A stretch of DNA of 64,000 nt from Periplaneta americana (GCF_040183065.1 NC_091120.1:19887708-19951707); one strand, 5' to 3'; shown: positions 33,249 to 45,295, counted from the stretch's first letter. Numbers and translations are program-made. Notes: generated from the sequence alone by a model not told the origin.

Positions 33249-33985
33249 TTTGGATAGGTTTCGAAGTAAATCCCAAAAAGATAAAATATATGATTATGTC
33301 TCGTGACCAGAATATTGTACGAAATGGAAATGTAAGAATTGGAGATTTAGTCTATCCTTCGAAGAGGTGGAAAAATTCGAATATATTGAAGCAACAGTAA
33401 CAAATATAAATGACACCCGGGAGGAAATTAAACGCAGAATAAATATGGGAAATGCGTGTTATTATTCGATTGAGAAGTTTTTTTGTCATCTAGTCTGCTG
33501 TCAAAAAATCTTAAAGTTAGAATTAATTTATAAAACAGTTATATTACCGGTTTTTCTGTAGGATTGTGAAACTTGGACTCTCACTTTGAGAGAGGAACAG
33601 AGATTAAGGGTGTTTGAGAATAAGGTTCTTAGGAAAATATTTGGGACTAAGAGGGATGAAGTTACACAAGAATGGAGAAAGTTACACAACGCAGAACTGC
33701 ACGCATTGTATTATTATTCACCTGACATAATTAGGAATATTAAATCCAGATGTTTGAGATGGGCAGGGCATGTAGCACGTATGGACCAATCCAGGAATGC
33801 ATATAGAGTGTTAGTTGGGAGGCCGGAGGGCAAAAGACCTTTAGGGAGGCCGAGACGTAGATGGGAGGATATTATTAAAATAGATTTGAGGGAAGTGGGT
33901 TATGATGAAAGAGACTGGATTAATCTTGCACAGGATAGGGACCGATGGCGGGCTTACGTGAGGGCGGCAATCAACCTTGCTTAAT
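33249..33985 (+). pseudogene. Family 1 RTE-like RT fragment
   Basis: Runs from the YMIMSRDQNIV region to ...AYVRAAINLA-stop. It carries a stop in the LPVFL*DCETW region and short indels (33520, 33710). The usual NLRVP end and AAGT tail are missing, so the 3' end is truncated. Confidence 0.9.
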
Positions 33986-34240
33986 AATATTTATTTTCGC
34001 CACTCCGTGCTACAGTGTTCATGTTGAATTGACAACACTGGACTGCAAGTGCAAATGAACTGTCCTGCAAGAAGGCTCAAAATTGTGAGTAGTGGGGGAG
34101 AGAAAGGGAGAGAGGTAGAAAAGAGAGAGATAGGAATGCAGGGAGAGAAATGAATTACCGAGGCTGAGTAGGAATTAGGGTTCAGTTCGCATATCTTACG
34201 GGGGCACAGATCCGATGGTCCGACTATAACAGGAAAACAT
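33986..34240. other. No gene recognised
   Basis: A purine-rich GAGA-like stretch at 34090-34150 is the only notable feature. Confidence 0.5.
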
Positions 34241-34339
34241 TAGACTGTGTAACGGCGTAGCTCATATGGTTGGATGCTAAGCTGTTATCCAGGCAACTTG
34301 AGTTCGATTCCTAATGCCTTCTCATTTTTTAAAGCTTGA

Positions 34340-34382
<43 letters not shown>

Positions 34383-34942
34383 TTATTTTTTTTTAATTTT
34401 TGTTATTCACTTTCAGTTATCAGCTCCTATATTCAAAGCCATGTTGAAATATGCGTGGTATACATCAAAATTAATAAACGAGGGAGAAGTGTTTGTGAAT
34501 GTGAATGATATCTGTTTCGCAGTAGAAGTGCGGAAAAATGTGTGTGACTGTGGACAATCTTCTTTCATTTGCTATGCATAGTGCAGGAAATATGTATGTT
34601 TGTGTGTTTTTACGACATTTATCACAATGAATCGGGACACAATGAAGTGAAATAGCTGCTACAGAAACAGAACAGACACCAGTGACACATCTTACCTGCC
34701 TACATGAGCATTATTTCATTATTTATCCTTTACAATACAATGCTAGCTAATTATAATTTGTTTAAAACATGATGAAGCGTTCAATACATTGAGAAATATG
34801 ATATATCTAAATAGATTACTGTGATCACAATATTAATCATTATTAAAAGAAAAAAATAGGACCACTTAAGATTCGAACTCAGGTTGCCTGGATAACAACT
34901 CAGCATCCAACCATATGGGCTACGCTGTTACACAGTCTAAAG
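34241..34942. repeat. Inverted pair of tRNA-like sequences
   Basis: The left arm, 34241-34318 (TTAGACTGTGTAACGGCGTAG..., with GAGTTCGATTCC), and the right arm, 34866-34942, are inverted copies with about 12% difference by eye. Each carries an A-box-like and a B-box-like part. The 550 bp between include (ATT)n (34338-34380) and a 62-codon open frame of unknown meaning. Confidence 0.8.
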
Positions 34943-35221
34943 CTTCCCTATTGAGCACCTAACGGAAGTATGTCACAAACAATAGCCAATATTTCCAAAA
35001 CGAGGTGTCATTGCCCACTCATACCAGGTATGGCTTACAGTACGTCTTGTACTTTCATCTCACACAATCTTATTTCATTTGGTGATATACAGAGCGTGTC
35101 CTCTCCTTGTGAGTTACGCCGGTGGTTCTTTAAATCTAAAATTGCTTATTTGTTTATAAATTATAAATGGAAATGCACTTTTATCGACGGGCAGTCCAGG
35201 GAAGATAAAATTAGGAAGAGC

Positions 35222-35252
35222 GTGCTTACACAATTTTTTTTTTTTTTTTTTA
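35222..35252. repeat. T homopolymer run
   Basis: A long T run. No SINE head is visible on either side, so its origin is unclear. Confidence 0.85.
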
Positions 35253-35494
35253 CTAATGACGGGTACATGACTTTCGTCATTTACCCATATGAAGCCAGCT
35301 TTGTAGACCAATTTATCACAGAGTGAGCCATAGGAGACTGGTTTTCGCTACACTCGCAATAGGATGAAACGATGTAGATTTGTTGGGATGCCAGTGGGGA
35401 ATCGGAACTCCCGGAGAAAACCCCTGTGCTACCTGTGCTCACCACAAAATTATAAATCGATTAGCTACACTGAGGATGAAGCGTAGGTCCACAG

Positions 35495-35555
35495 GATTAT
35501 ACAGGGTGTAAAGGGTATAAGTGTCATTATTTTAACTGATGATTATTCCTGTCAT
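35495..35555 (-). repeat. Inverted repeat arm matching 32353-32410
   Basis: The complement reads AATAATCATCAGTTAAAATA then ATGACACTTATACCCTTTAC and ACCCTGTATAAT. Confidence 0.65.
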
Positions 35556-36457
35556 AAGGAAGAAAAAATATCCTTACAAGTTTTTTCTAATTGTAATATT
35601 TGAATAATTATTAAAGTTTATAATATTAGATGTTTGACAACATTTATTAAAAAAACTGCATTATGAAAGTAATGCAAAAAAAGATATAAGGACGAACTCG
35701 ATTCTTTGAAAAAAGGCTGTAATAGCAAAAAGTATACGGAAAATATTAAATTACACAGTCAAAACAGGGCTTCAACATCAAAATTTCACATAGAAAATCA
35801 ACATCTTTTTCAGCAAGATCAAAAATAAAAATTTCAAAACGCTTCTTGAAGAAACTTAGTTTGAGTAAAAATAGGAGATGCTTTTGTTTTGATACAATGC
35901 AAATGTGCGTTGTAATTCGGTGCAATGAATTGTGAAGAAATGTAACCTATTTTATGTTTATTTATTTATTCGTTTATTTCTTTTTTTTATTTGATTGCAG
36001 TGCGTTATCATGGTATTTTATGTACTGTATATTTTCCCTTTTCTTCTCTTATACTACATAAATGATTTTAAGTTGTTAAAACATATATAATATAATGTAA
36101 AATGAAACGTGAAATGTTACGCTATTATTTTCTGTACTAGAAATGCACTATATATTATATTTGTAAACGTGAACAATTATTTTGTGTCATACTGTGACTG
36201 AATATTTACATTACGAGGCAAAAAGTAACTGCACTCTCCATCTCCCATTCCCCTCGATCTACACAACACAGTGGTCCGTGCGTTCGTAACTTCATGCGCG
36301 TATGAGGAAGGATCAAAGAATTAACGTACCTTGGTGTAGGCTGTATAAGGATAGGAAAAATTATATCTCTAATGTGAAGTTGCAGTTTTGTTAATACATC
36401 CTTCTGGCACGATGCCCTATGATATTATCTAATTTGGTACATCGTAAATTATGATGA
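35556..36457. other. No gene recognised
   Basis: AT-rich, only short open frames. Confidence 0.5.
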
Positions 36458-36655
36458 CTATTTTGTTTATATGACGTCATTCCATTTTCGGTCAATGAAG
36501 TGTAACGGAATTTTGAATTCCAACGAATCACAATCATACATTGCGAAAATTTCTGCAGCTCGATTTATCACTATCAATTTATCGCATGGTCGATCTTTTG
36601 TTTAGTCAGTGTCACCAACTAAATCGATGAGCATGAATCCATTGTAGGCTTACTA
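36458..36655. repeat. Dispersed repeat R2, copy 1
   Basis: The complement matches 46130-46345 over about 190 bp (shared words AATGGATTCATGCTCATCGA, GACACTGACTAAACAAAAGA, GAATGACGTCATATAAAC). Class unknown. Confidence 0.85.
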
Positions 36656-37679
36656 AATAAAGTGCGAAAACCTACTTCCACATCTACAACTTCATCATCT
36701 AATTCCATGTCCATTATATCTAAAGAAGATAACACTACTTCGTAATAATTAACTCAGTTGCAAAATTGTCAGAAGACAATGGTATGAAAATTAACGTCTT
36801 CAAAACTAATGTAATAATCTTTTCTAGAAAAACTTCTTCACTGAATGTATTAATCAGGTTATTTGTAATCATACTATAAAATGTTTAAATTAAATTATGA
36901 TTTCAGCAGATAATGAAAACGTATTTATGTTATAATAACAAGAGAAAAGCGCAGTACATGTAATTAACATTTTAAAACCTGTATTTCGCTTTTCTCAATT
37001 GGCATTACTGAATAACATTCAATTTCTTTATTGCAGTAATCGTTTTTCATCTGTTTCGACTTCACAATGTCTGAATAGGTTAAGTATTCATAAATATACA
37101 ATGATTAACATTTTGTGAGCGAATTTTTTAGGAATATATTATTTACATTTTTATTTTATTCACGAAATGTGAATTCCTAATAAATGTCACTCGAAGTCTG
37201 AGATTACTATAGATAAATGTCACAAACTAATGTTTGTGTAAATTTCGGTTCTTTTATCAGTTAAGCGTCCTTACTGTACGATAGACTAGTTGTTCGTTTC
37301 TGTGAACTATGTCCAGACGACCCTGAAGGCCAGGTTAATAACACAAGTAGTGTGATCTTTCATTGATTTTAAGTAGGCTATACGTAGCCTGTATCTCCGG
37401 CCAGCGTCTTGGCATCTGCGCGTTGAGCACTATTGCAGCCACGGCCAGCATGCTTCTGAACGCGCGACACTGAACTGAGTTCCATCAAATAGTTCACTAG
37501 GTTCCCTTAACATTCATTTCAAACAAAATAAAAGGTTGTTCATAAAATTGTTACACGCAGATTCAATAGAAACCACTTTCGAGCTGTTCTAATCGGATTT
37601 ATTAATATTATTATGTTTTTTTATAAAAATAAAGCAGAGAAGAAAATCTAAACAATATAACTTAGACCCTACCTACATA
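36656..37679. other. No gene recognised
   Basis: AT-rich. A GC-richer patch at 37390-37480 has no recognised identity. Confidence 0.5.
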
Positions 37680-37723
37680 CAGCGTGGAAGTGAAATAGCC
37701 TTGTAGATTTCCAGAGCGAATAC

Positions 37724-37793
37724 TTACTTACTGGCTTTTAAGGAACCCGAAGGTTTATTGCCGCCCTCACATAAGCCCGCCATATGTCCCTAC
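37724..37793 (-). mobile_element. Family 1 retrotransposon, last 70 bp only
   Basis: TTACTTACTGGCTTTTAAGG followed by the complement of the MNLRVP region. An extreme 5' truncation. Confidence 0.85.
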
Positions 37794-38417
37794 ATTTGCT
37801 ACAATGCGCAGCAATAAAGAAAACAGATGTTGATTTACCATCGCAGCTCAACAAATACTATTAGGAATGGAAGAAATCCAAGATCCTTAGCATTGATCAA
37901 CAACTTATGTAACAAAAAATCTATGGCATCATATTGGTGAAAAGTTCATAGTTTTTTAATAAAAAAAATATTTTCCCCAAATGTTTAACAATCTCTTTTT
38001 GGGTAACTATTGCGAGTAGGATCGTGATTTTTGTCCACATCGATAGGATATCTAATAAAGAATAATTTATCCCTATGACCAGGCTTCGAGACTTGTGACC
38101 CGATACAATAAGTTTACTGTGCATGTACTAGCCTATAGGTTGTTGACTCGCTGCAGGTAGTGAAAGGTAGAGATGTGTTGAGGTAACAACGTTGCTATTA
38201 GGAGTAGAGTACGGTAGTATGGGGAAACACACACAAGTACATTCTGAAAGTTAATATACATTACACAATGATAATGTCAAAAGAATGTGAAAAGCATTTA
38301 TTCTACTGTCATTTATAAGCATTTGTGTTTAATTATACACAGTGTTAATGGTGGAAATAAACATGTAGCAATTTTAATTTCTTCATTTATCATATTGGTC
38401 GTCTTTAGGAAGTACAG

Positions 38418-38880
38418 TTACAGTACCGAATTGCAATGTACTACAAGATACATTTTCAGTGTCTCAAACGTAAATATTTTTCGATTATCTGCCAAACATA
38501 GTTTGTACTGTGAAAAGCTGCACTCTACATCGCATGACGTGATAGGAGCAAAACGAAGAAACCTAACATCATTGCAGTCTCTAAGAGACAGTCCTTTGTT
38601 CTCGGGTGACTCTATGACCACTAATTTACTGTTTATATTACACAGTGATCCATATCCGTTATTTTTACATAAAATTGATTTCCATTTCTACTTTACACGT
38701 TCAGTAACCGGTGTACTTGGTGTCTCCATTAATTCTCTGTTTCATTTCCTCAAGTAATTTGAGGGCTTCCGGCATCTCTTGCTCTGACTTTTCTAACCGT
38801 GTAATAGTTTCAGACACAGTTTGTATGAAAACCAAATTATTCATCAGCAGCTTCAAATCCAGAGCGTTTTCCTTGGCGTA
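38418..38880 (-). pseudogene. hAT-derived transposase, CGGBP1-like C-terminal region
   Basis: The minus strand gives NLVFIQTVSETITRLEKSEQ, EALKLLEEMKQRIN, KNNGY and FLRFAPITSCDVECSFSQYK, then LADNRKIFTFETLKMYLVVHCN. The APITS.DVERSFS.YK...DNRR.FT.ENLK..LV..CN block is the hAT C-terminal dimerisation region as found in CGGBP1-like transposase relatives. At least one frameshift and stop separate the two halves. The overlapping 156-codon plus-strand frame (38287-38757) is its antisense shadow. Confidence 0.75.
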
Positions 38881-39309
38881 TTAGTCGGTATTCATTCTAC
38901 AGTACCCCCACCCACTGTACGCTTTATCACTATACTCAGTGCGCCGTTATGCGGATTTCTATCGGGTCCGAAGTCTCGAAGCCTGCCTATGACTTATTGC
39001 AATAGCGTGCATGGTTTTCGTGTAAATTTAATTTCAAAAACCTCTAAATTCAAGCCATTTCACGAAGTAAGCAAGTGGCAACGTCCTGGCAGAGAGAAGC
39101 TTACGTACGGAGACTGACCAAGTTCGTTGACCTCTTACACCTGTATCACGAATAGTGTATTAGCGACGATGTTGCCGGACTGCTGAAACTTCAAACTTAA
39201 TTTTATAATTAACCGGCCATTTAATCACACAATGTAATATAGGTTTTCTATTCACTTACATGTACCCTATTGTCTGTTTCAAGCTGCAGGTTATTTCACT
39301 TCCACCTTG

Positions 39310-39866
39310 TATATCACTTAGATATAAATACAGGGCCCACATTCTCCAAAATTAATTAAACTTGCGTAAAATTAAACCAATTTAACTTTGATGCATGATT
39401 AAAACTGAGCTTCACTTTGCTAACAATAGGACTATTTTAGCCTAGGTTCAGTTTAAACCACAACAGATGAAAATGCGTCAATGTTGGTTGTCCTCTTTAA
39501 TTATTTATGAAGACAAATGAAGAGCAATTTAACAGAAGAGAGAAAGATTTGTGAAATCATCAGTCCTCCAGTGAGCGTGATCTTGAATACAAAATAGTTA
39601 TGTTCCTTTAAGTCCTAAGTTATTAAAAAAAAACTAAATTTAGAATAATCGTTGATGCCAAACTGTCATATTGACAAAATTACCTCTCTTGAAAATATAA
39701 ATGATACTGGGTAATGTGTAAAGAATCCCTAAAAATTTGTAATAGGATGTTTTGTATTTTAAAGATTTTGAATTTTAATTTCACTAATAGTTGGTAGGTA
39801 GACTGTGGAAGGGAACCCCTCGTTCCAAATAACACACCTTTGACAACCCAGTGATTAATAGGTTTG
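39310..39866. other. No gene recognised
   Basis: AT-rich, no recognised homology. Confidence 0.5.
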
Positions 39867-39879
39867 TTATATTTAGAAG

Positions 39880-40217
39880 AGTCCCGCGCCGTGGCGTCGT
39901 GGTCTAAGGCATCCTGCCTAGGACTCGCGTTACGGAATGCTCGCTGATGGGGGAAGAAATTTTCTCATGAAATTTTGACCAGTGTATGAGACCGATGTCC
40001 ACCCAGCATCGTGATGCAGTTTGGGAGCTACGATGGGTAGCATAATCCGGTTGTGAAAGCCAGCTATAACTGCTGGGAGGATCCTCGTGCTAACCACACG
40101 GTACCTCGATTATGGTTGGATGATCGTCCACCTCTGCTTCGACATGTGAGCGTGAGGCCAGCAGCCGGCTGGTCGGTCTGGGCGCTTCACGGGCTGTAGC
40201 GCCACGGATTATCACGG

Positions 40218-40273
<56 letters not shown>
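39880..40273 (+). mobile_element. tRNA-derived SINE (family D) with (ATT)n tail
   Basis: The head GCGCCGTGGCGTCGTGGTCT, AAGGCATCCTGCC..GGACTCGC is tRNA-like. The body (GTCCACCCAGCATCGTGATG, CCACACGGTACCTCGAT, TCGTCCACCTCTGC) ends in CACGGATTATTATT, leading to (ATT)n at 40219-40273. The matching 13-bp TSD is far to the right (42126-42138) because other elements have inserted in the tail. Confidence 0.85.
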
Positions 40274-40274
<1 letters not shown>

Positions 40275-41178
40275 ACTTTTAAACTTTGCTCTAGAGTATG
40301 CCATTAGGAAAGTCCAGGATAACAGAGAGGGTTTGGAATTGAACGGGTTACAACAGCTGCTTGTCTATGCGGATGACGTGAATATGTTAGGAGAAAATCC
40401 ACAAACGATTAGAGAAAACACGGGAATTTTACTGGAAGCAAGTAAAGAGATAGGTTTGGAAGTAAATCCCGAAAACATTAAGTATTTTATTATGTCTTGT
40501 GACGAGAATATTGTAAGAAATGGAAATATAAAAATTAGAAAATTTATCTTTTGAAGAGGCGGAGAAGTTCAAATATCTTGGAGCAACAGTAACAAATATA
40601 AATGATAACTTACTCGGGAGGAAATTAAACGCAGAATAAATATGGGAAATGCCTGTTATTATTCGGTTGAGAAACTTTTATCATCCAGTCTGCTGTCAAA
40701 AAATCTGAAAGTTAGAATTTATAAAACAGTTACATTACCGGTTGTTCTTTATGGTTGTGAAACTTGGACTCTCACTTTGAGAGAGGAACATAGGTTAAGG
40801 GTATTTGAGAATAAGGTGCTTAGGAAAATATTTGGGGCTGAGGGATGAAGTTACAGGAGAATGGAGAAAGTTACACAACATAGAACTGCATGCATTGTAT
40901 TCTTGACCTGACATAATTAGGAACATTAAATCCAGACGTTTGAGGTGGGCAGGGCATGTAGCACGTATGGACGAATCTATAAATGCATATAGAGTGTTAG
41001 TTGGGAGGCCGGAGGGAAAAAGGCCTTTAAGGAGACCGAGACGTAGATGGGAGGATAATATTAAAATGGATTTAAGGGATGTGATGATGGAGAATGGATT
41101 AATCTTGCTCAGTATAGGGAAGAATGGCGGGCTTATGTGAGGGCGGCAATGAACCTCCGGGTTCCTAAAAGCCAGTAA
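40275..41178 (+). pseudogene. Family 1 RTE-like RT fragment
   Basis: From [17 protein letters not shown] through [17 protein letters not shown] to the 3' end, with frameshifts near 40555, 40610, 40845 and 41080. Flanked by ATT repeats on both sides. Confidence 0.9.
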
Positions 41179-41179
41179 T

Positions 41180-41238
41180 TATTAATATTATTATTATTAT
41201 TACTATTATTACTATTATTATTATTATTATTATTATTA
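41180..41238. repeat. (ATT)n microsatellite at centre of inverted RT pair
   Basis: ATT triplets with a few TACT interruptions. Confidence 0.93.
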
Positions 41239-41239
41239 C

Positions 41240-42064
41240 TTACTTACAAATGGCTTTTAAGGAACCCGAAGGTTCATTGCCGCCCTCATATAAGCCCGCC
41301 ATTGGTCCCTATCCTGTGCAATATTAATCCACTCTCTATCATCATATCCCACCTCCCTCAAATCCATTTTAATATTATCCTCCCATCTACGTCTCGGCCT
41401 CCCTAAAGGTCTTTTTCCCTCCGGTCTCCCAACTAACACTCTAAATGCATTTCTGGATTCACCCATACGTGCTACATGCCCTGCCCATCTCAAACGTCTG
41501 GATTTAATGTTCCTAATTATGTCAGGTGAAGAATACAATGCGTGCAGCTCTGCGATGTGTAACTTTCTCCATTCTCCTGTAACTTCATCCCGCTTAGCCC
41601 CAAATATTTTCCTAAGCACCTTATTCTCAAACACCCTTAACCTGTGTTCCTCTCTCAGAGTGAGAGTCCAAGTTTCACAACCATACAGAACAACCCGGTA
41701 ATATAACCTAACTGTTTTATAAATTCCAACTTTCAGATTTTTTGACAGCAGACTAGATGATAAAAGTTTCTCAACCGAATAATAACACGCATTTCCCATA
41801 TTTATTCTGCGTTTAATTTCCTCCCGAGTGTCATTTATATTTGTTACTGTTGCTCCAAGATATTTGAATTTTTCCACCCCTTCGTAGGATAAATCTCCAA
41901 TTTTTATATTTCCATTTCGTACAATATTCTGGTCACGAGACATAATCATATACTTTGTCTTTTCGGGATTTACTTCCAAACCTATCGCTTTACTTGCTTC
42001 CAGTAAAATTCCCGTGTTTTCCCTAATCGTTTGTGGATTTTCTCCTAACATATTCACGTCATCC

Positions 42065-42065
<1 letters not shown>
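41240..42065 (-). pseudogene. Family 1 RTE-like RT fragment, nearly uninterrupted frame
   Basis: Minus-strand frame of about 270 codons from [12 protein letters not shown] to MNLRVP-stop. The only disruption relative to sister copies is KTVRLYYRVVLYG in place of KTVILPVVLYG, caused by a small insertion at a TTA (about 41698-41712). It faces the 40275-41178 copy tail to tail. Confidence 0.92.
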
Positions 42066-42123
<58 letters not shown>

Positions 42124-42124
42124 C
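42066..42124. repeat. (ATT)n, right end of the SINE D tail
   Basis: ATT triplets directly followed by the SINE D target duplication TTATATTTAGAAG (42126-42138). Confidence 0.93.
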
Positions 42125-42138
42125 ATTATATTTAGAAG

Positions 42139-42855
42139 GAAGGAAAAGTAGGCTTGGTTCTATTCACTCAGTCACTTATTCATTCATTTGTTCATCCATT
42201 CGCGTTTAAAAGCAAAGTTACAAACATTGAAATTTAATAACTAAATGTTAAACACAGCTTACTTGAGAATTGCATTAACTGTAAGATTACTCATAGAAGC
42301 AAGCAGAAGCCAAGACGGACTAGAGTTAGGACGCTGTTGCAGCGAGTCGGTGGGAGGCTGAGACACGCCAACACAATATCATTACGTCGAGGGTGGGCGG
42401 GCCAATAGGAGAAGAGGCAAGAGTTTCTAATAGAAGCAGAGGGTTAGAGATATTTGCTGTAACTAATTTAATAATTATTGTTGATTCAAGTCCCGCTCTC
42501 CGTTTCGCAATCCGGTGGATGGGTCGCCCATAGCGACTGTCCCGGCTTACTCTTGATTTAAATTAATTGCAGAACACGGGGACTCCGCCAAGGGGCGTGT
42601 GACCTCACCCACATTTCTCGCATTCTTTATTTCTGTACAAGACCACTATTGCTTTGAAATAGGGATTAAGTTGCAAAATTTGAATTGAATCCGTCAGTAT
42701 TTCTCTAAGAATTTTCTCAATATTGTAAAATATTTTTAACTGGTCATAAAAAATATATCTGAAGATGTTATCACAAAGTCCGAGACCATGAGACCATGAG
42801 ACAAAACAAAACGTATTTCAACATCTAACAGACATCATTTTCTCAAAAACCATTA
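42139..42855. other. No gene recognised
   Basis: Contains CTCATTCATTTG-like tetranucleotide sequence at 42160-42195 and a GC-richer part at 42300-42600. No homology recognised. Confidence 0.5.
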
Positions 42856-42863
42856 GTCTAAAG

Positions 42864-44244
42864 CAGACCTACAGAACTGTAGCTCCTCAGAGCGACTGCT
42901 TTACTCCCCTTTCTTACCCCATCCACCTTTTCTACCAGTGCGGTCATGGCATTCTAGTTACGCTCGGCTGCATCAACATTCATTCTCGCGGCGGCAGGTA
43001 TACAATACACTATCAAGAATTACAATGAACAGATAATAAAATCCTTAGGAACATATCTTTAGAAAGTAAGAGAAAAATGAATGAGGAAATAAATAAATTA
43101 AAAGACGTAAAATGAATTTTAAAATGTATGTGTGCATATAATGTAAGAAGGTCTGCCTATGTATATATCATCCTATTACTAGTAAAGCAGATTAAATCCA
43201 CTTTTTGTGTAAAATAAGTTAAGTACAGTCCCCGACTTGTCTTTTCGTGCTCTGTATTCTACTAAAATGAAATAAATCCGAAATATTGCTTGCAGGCAAC
43301 AAACCAATTACTTTATTTGAAGAATTTATTATGATTGTTCATGCATTAATAAAGTTTTAATTCCTGTTTTTACAAAACTTGTATTACTGGTCTTAACTGG
43401 TTTTACTATTAATAGGACGATAAATAAATTGTACGTTGATAAGTGAGTGATAGCTATATGACCGGATGTCAATGCTGTCATTCAACATTGTAACGCACTC
43501 CAGCCAAATAAATAAATAAATAGGCTAAACAAATAAATAAATAAACAAACAAATAAACAACCACACATACAGACAGACAGACAAAGAAACACGCGTATTG
43601 CAGTTTAAAGAGAACTGGAACATGGCAAAATCTAAACCCGTGAAGAAATACTACTTCCAAAGGAAATGGGAATATGATTATTTTGTTGTTGAAGACGAAA
43701 GAATTGCTTGTTTACTGTGTCCCATCCAATTTATTTCCACTCGTCATTTCAATATTAAACCACATTTCAACAAAGCCCATATTAAAAATTATGGAATGCA
43801 CAAACTTTCGGGTAAGTTCATTATTACGAACTGTATATTGATTATTATTTATATACTGTTAAATTAAGGACGGCACTCGTTGTGTTCATTTTGAATTGAA
43901 ATTAATAGTGACTTTCAAGATTCATTACTTAAATGCTATAAATTTATGTTTCCGTAGGTGATGATAGGAGGAAAGTTTTCGAAAATCTAAAGCAGGTTAG
44001 GTGAAAAGAAATCTCAAAGAAATTACCGACTGGAAATCTAGCATAATTGTAAAACTTGAAACGAGATAACGCATTATAAATACAATGAATTTATTACAAT
44101 CCTTTTTGAAAATTACATGCCGCCACTGATGGACCTTTGGCGGCAAGAGAATGTAAACAACTCTACGCGGAAGTCAATCATCCCCAAAAGAAGTGGAGTG
44201 AGGCTGACGTCATATTTCTCCTACTTGAGAGTTCTGCAGGCCTG
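42864..44244 (+). mobile_element. hAT transposon (internally deleted) with perfect 8-bp TSD
   Basis: The ends CAGACCTACAGAACTGTAGC and (complement) CAGGCCTGCAGAACTCTCAA are inverted repeats. The 8-bp direct repeat GTCTAAAG flanks it at 42856-42863 and 44245-44252 without mismatch. It retains a BED-finger exon (43622-43810) but no catalytic domain. The segment 43500-43590 is simple AAATAAAC/AGAC repeat. Confidence 0.88.
43622..43810 (+). CDS. BED-like zinc finger exon of a hAT transposase
   Basis: From the ATG at 43622: MAKSKPVKKYYFQRKWEYDY, FVVEDERIACLLC, then HFNIKPHFNKAHIKNYG. It carries a C-x2-C ... H-x4-H zinc-binding pattern and the aromatic-rich lead (KYYFQRKWEYDYFVV) seen in GTF2IRD2/ZBED-like hAT proteins. 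A good splice donor, GGTAAG, follows at 43810-43815, so this looks like a first coding exon. The downstream transposase is absent, leaving an orphan DNA-binding exon with intact frame. Confidence 0.65.
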
Positions 44245-44252
44245 GTCTAAAG

Positions 44253-44860
44253 ATAGAGTGATGAATTTTTATACGCATATTTACATTTTATAGACCTCCA
44301 TACACTCAGTGAAGACTTATTACATTATTTTGTTAAAGTATTCAATTAAAAACATTCACTGAAAAGAATGAGCATAAAATTGTTATGTAAATTAGACTAT
44401 AATAATTTTTTTATATTTAATCTGAATAAAAAAGTAACAAAAAACTTCACCGGCTAAGCTTATGTCAAATAATATGGACAATAACAAATAACATTTACAA
44501 ACTCATTTGAGTAGATGTTTCTGACATAAGTAATGATACTAATAGGGCATGTTGAAACTTATTTTTTGTTTCCTATGCACTTCATAATTTAAAAATCTGA
44601 TAATCATAAACACCCCCAGAAAATTTTTTCCCACATTTTTTATATTTAAAAATAAGTGTTTATTAGATGATAAAAGTTTCAGAAGCATATCTTATTAAGT
44701 GAAAATATTAAATTTCTTAGATTGTTTCAGACATGTTTAGTATTTGGAATGAATATATCAATTTCTATTCTAAAGTACTAGGACAATAATACCATACAGC
44801 AAGTCAGCTCGTTCAATTATTTGGGGAATATTATAAATTTAAATTAAAACCAAGACATAC
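44253..44860. other. No gene recognised
   Basis: AT-rich. Confidence 0.5.
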
Positions 44861-44869
44861 AAAACAAAT

Positions 44870-45295
44870 TCAATAAATTTAATAGGCTGAATGGAGTAAT
44901 TAGAAGACATTTTGGAAAATGTAGCCTATGTCAAAGCCTCTGCAACTAAGATTACATAAATCAATAACAAAACAAATGCTCGTGTTTGGGTATGAAACTT
45001 GGACGGTTAAAGAAAAAGACAAAAAGCATAATTATAGAGGCCCAACAAATGTATTCTCTTAGATTATATTTCAAATGAGACCATCAGAAATGAGTGGGAA
45101 ATCAGCAATGTAGTGGAGAATATATCAAGTTATGAAAGACAATGGAGAGTTCATGTAGGGATAATGGTCGCAGACAGACTGCCTGAAAAGCTCTTACTTA
45201 CAGACTAAGAGCATAGAGAGATGTTGAGAGATGGACCGATGGATTATGAATCTCTGAACAGGCCCTGGGGGCCTAACCTTTGATATGACTGATGA
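44870..45295 (+). pseudogene. Non-LTR RT C-terminal remnant, family 3
   Basis: With many frame changes: FNRLNGVIRRHFGK, GYETWTVKEKDK, R(N)EWEISNVVENI..YERQWRVHV and RWI-like end, then TGPGGLTFDMTDD leading into (ATT)n. The layout (ETWT, a WR.H. region, GRP..RW-like end) matches the post-catalytic end of a further RT family. Heavily decayed. Confidence 0.6.

Larger units (their letters stand above)
37680..39309 (-). mobile_element. hAT-type element with CGGBP1-like transposase remnant
   Basis: The left end CAGCGTGGAAGTGAAATAGC and the complement of the right end, CAAGGTGGAAGTGAAATAAC, form inverted repeats. Inside, on the minus strand, lies a transposase C-terminal region. A 70-bp family 1 3' end (37724-37793) is inserted near the left end. 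I could not find a convincing TSD. Confidence 0.7.

Noticed and set aside
38287..38757. 156-codon plus-strand frame as a novel protein
   Set aside because: The minus strand of the same bases encodes a recognisable hAT C-terminal block, so the plus frame is antisense.
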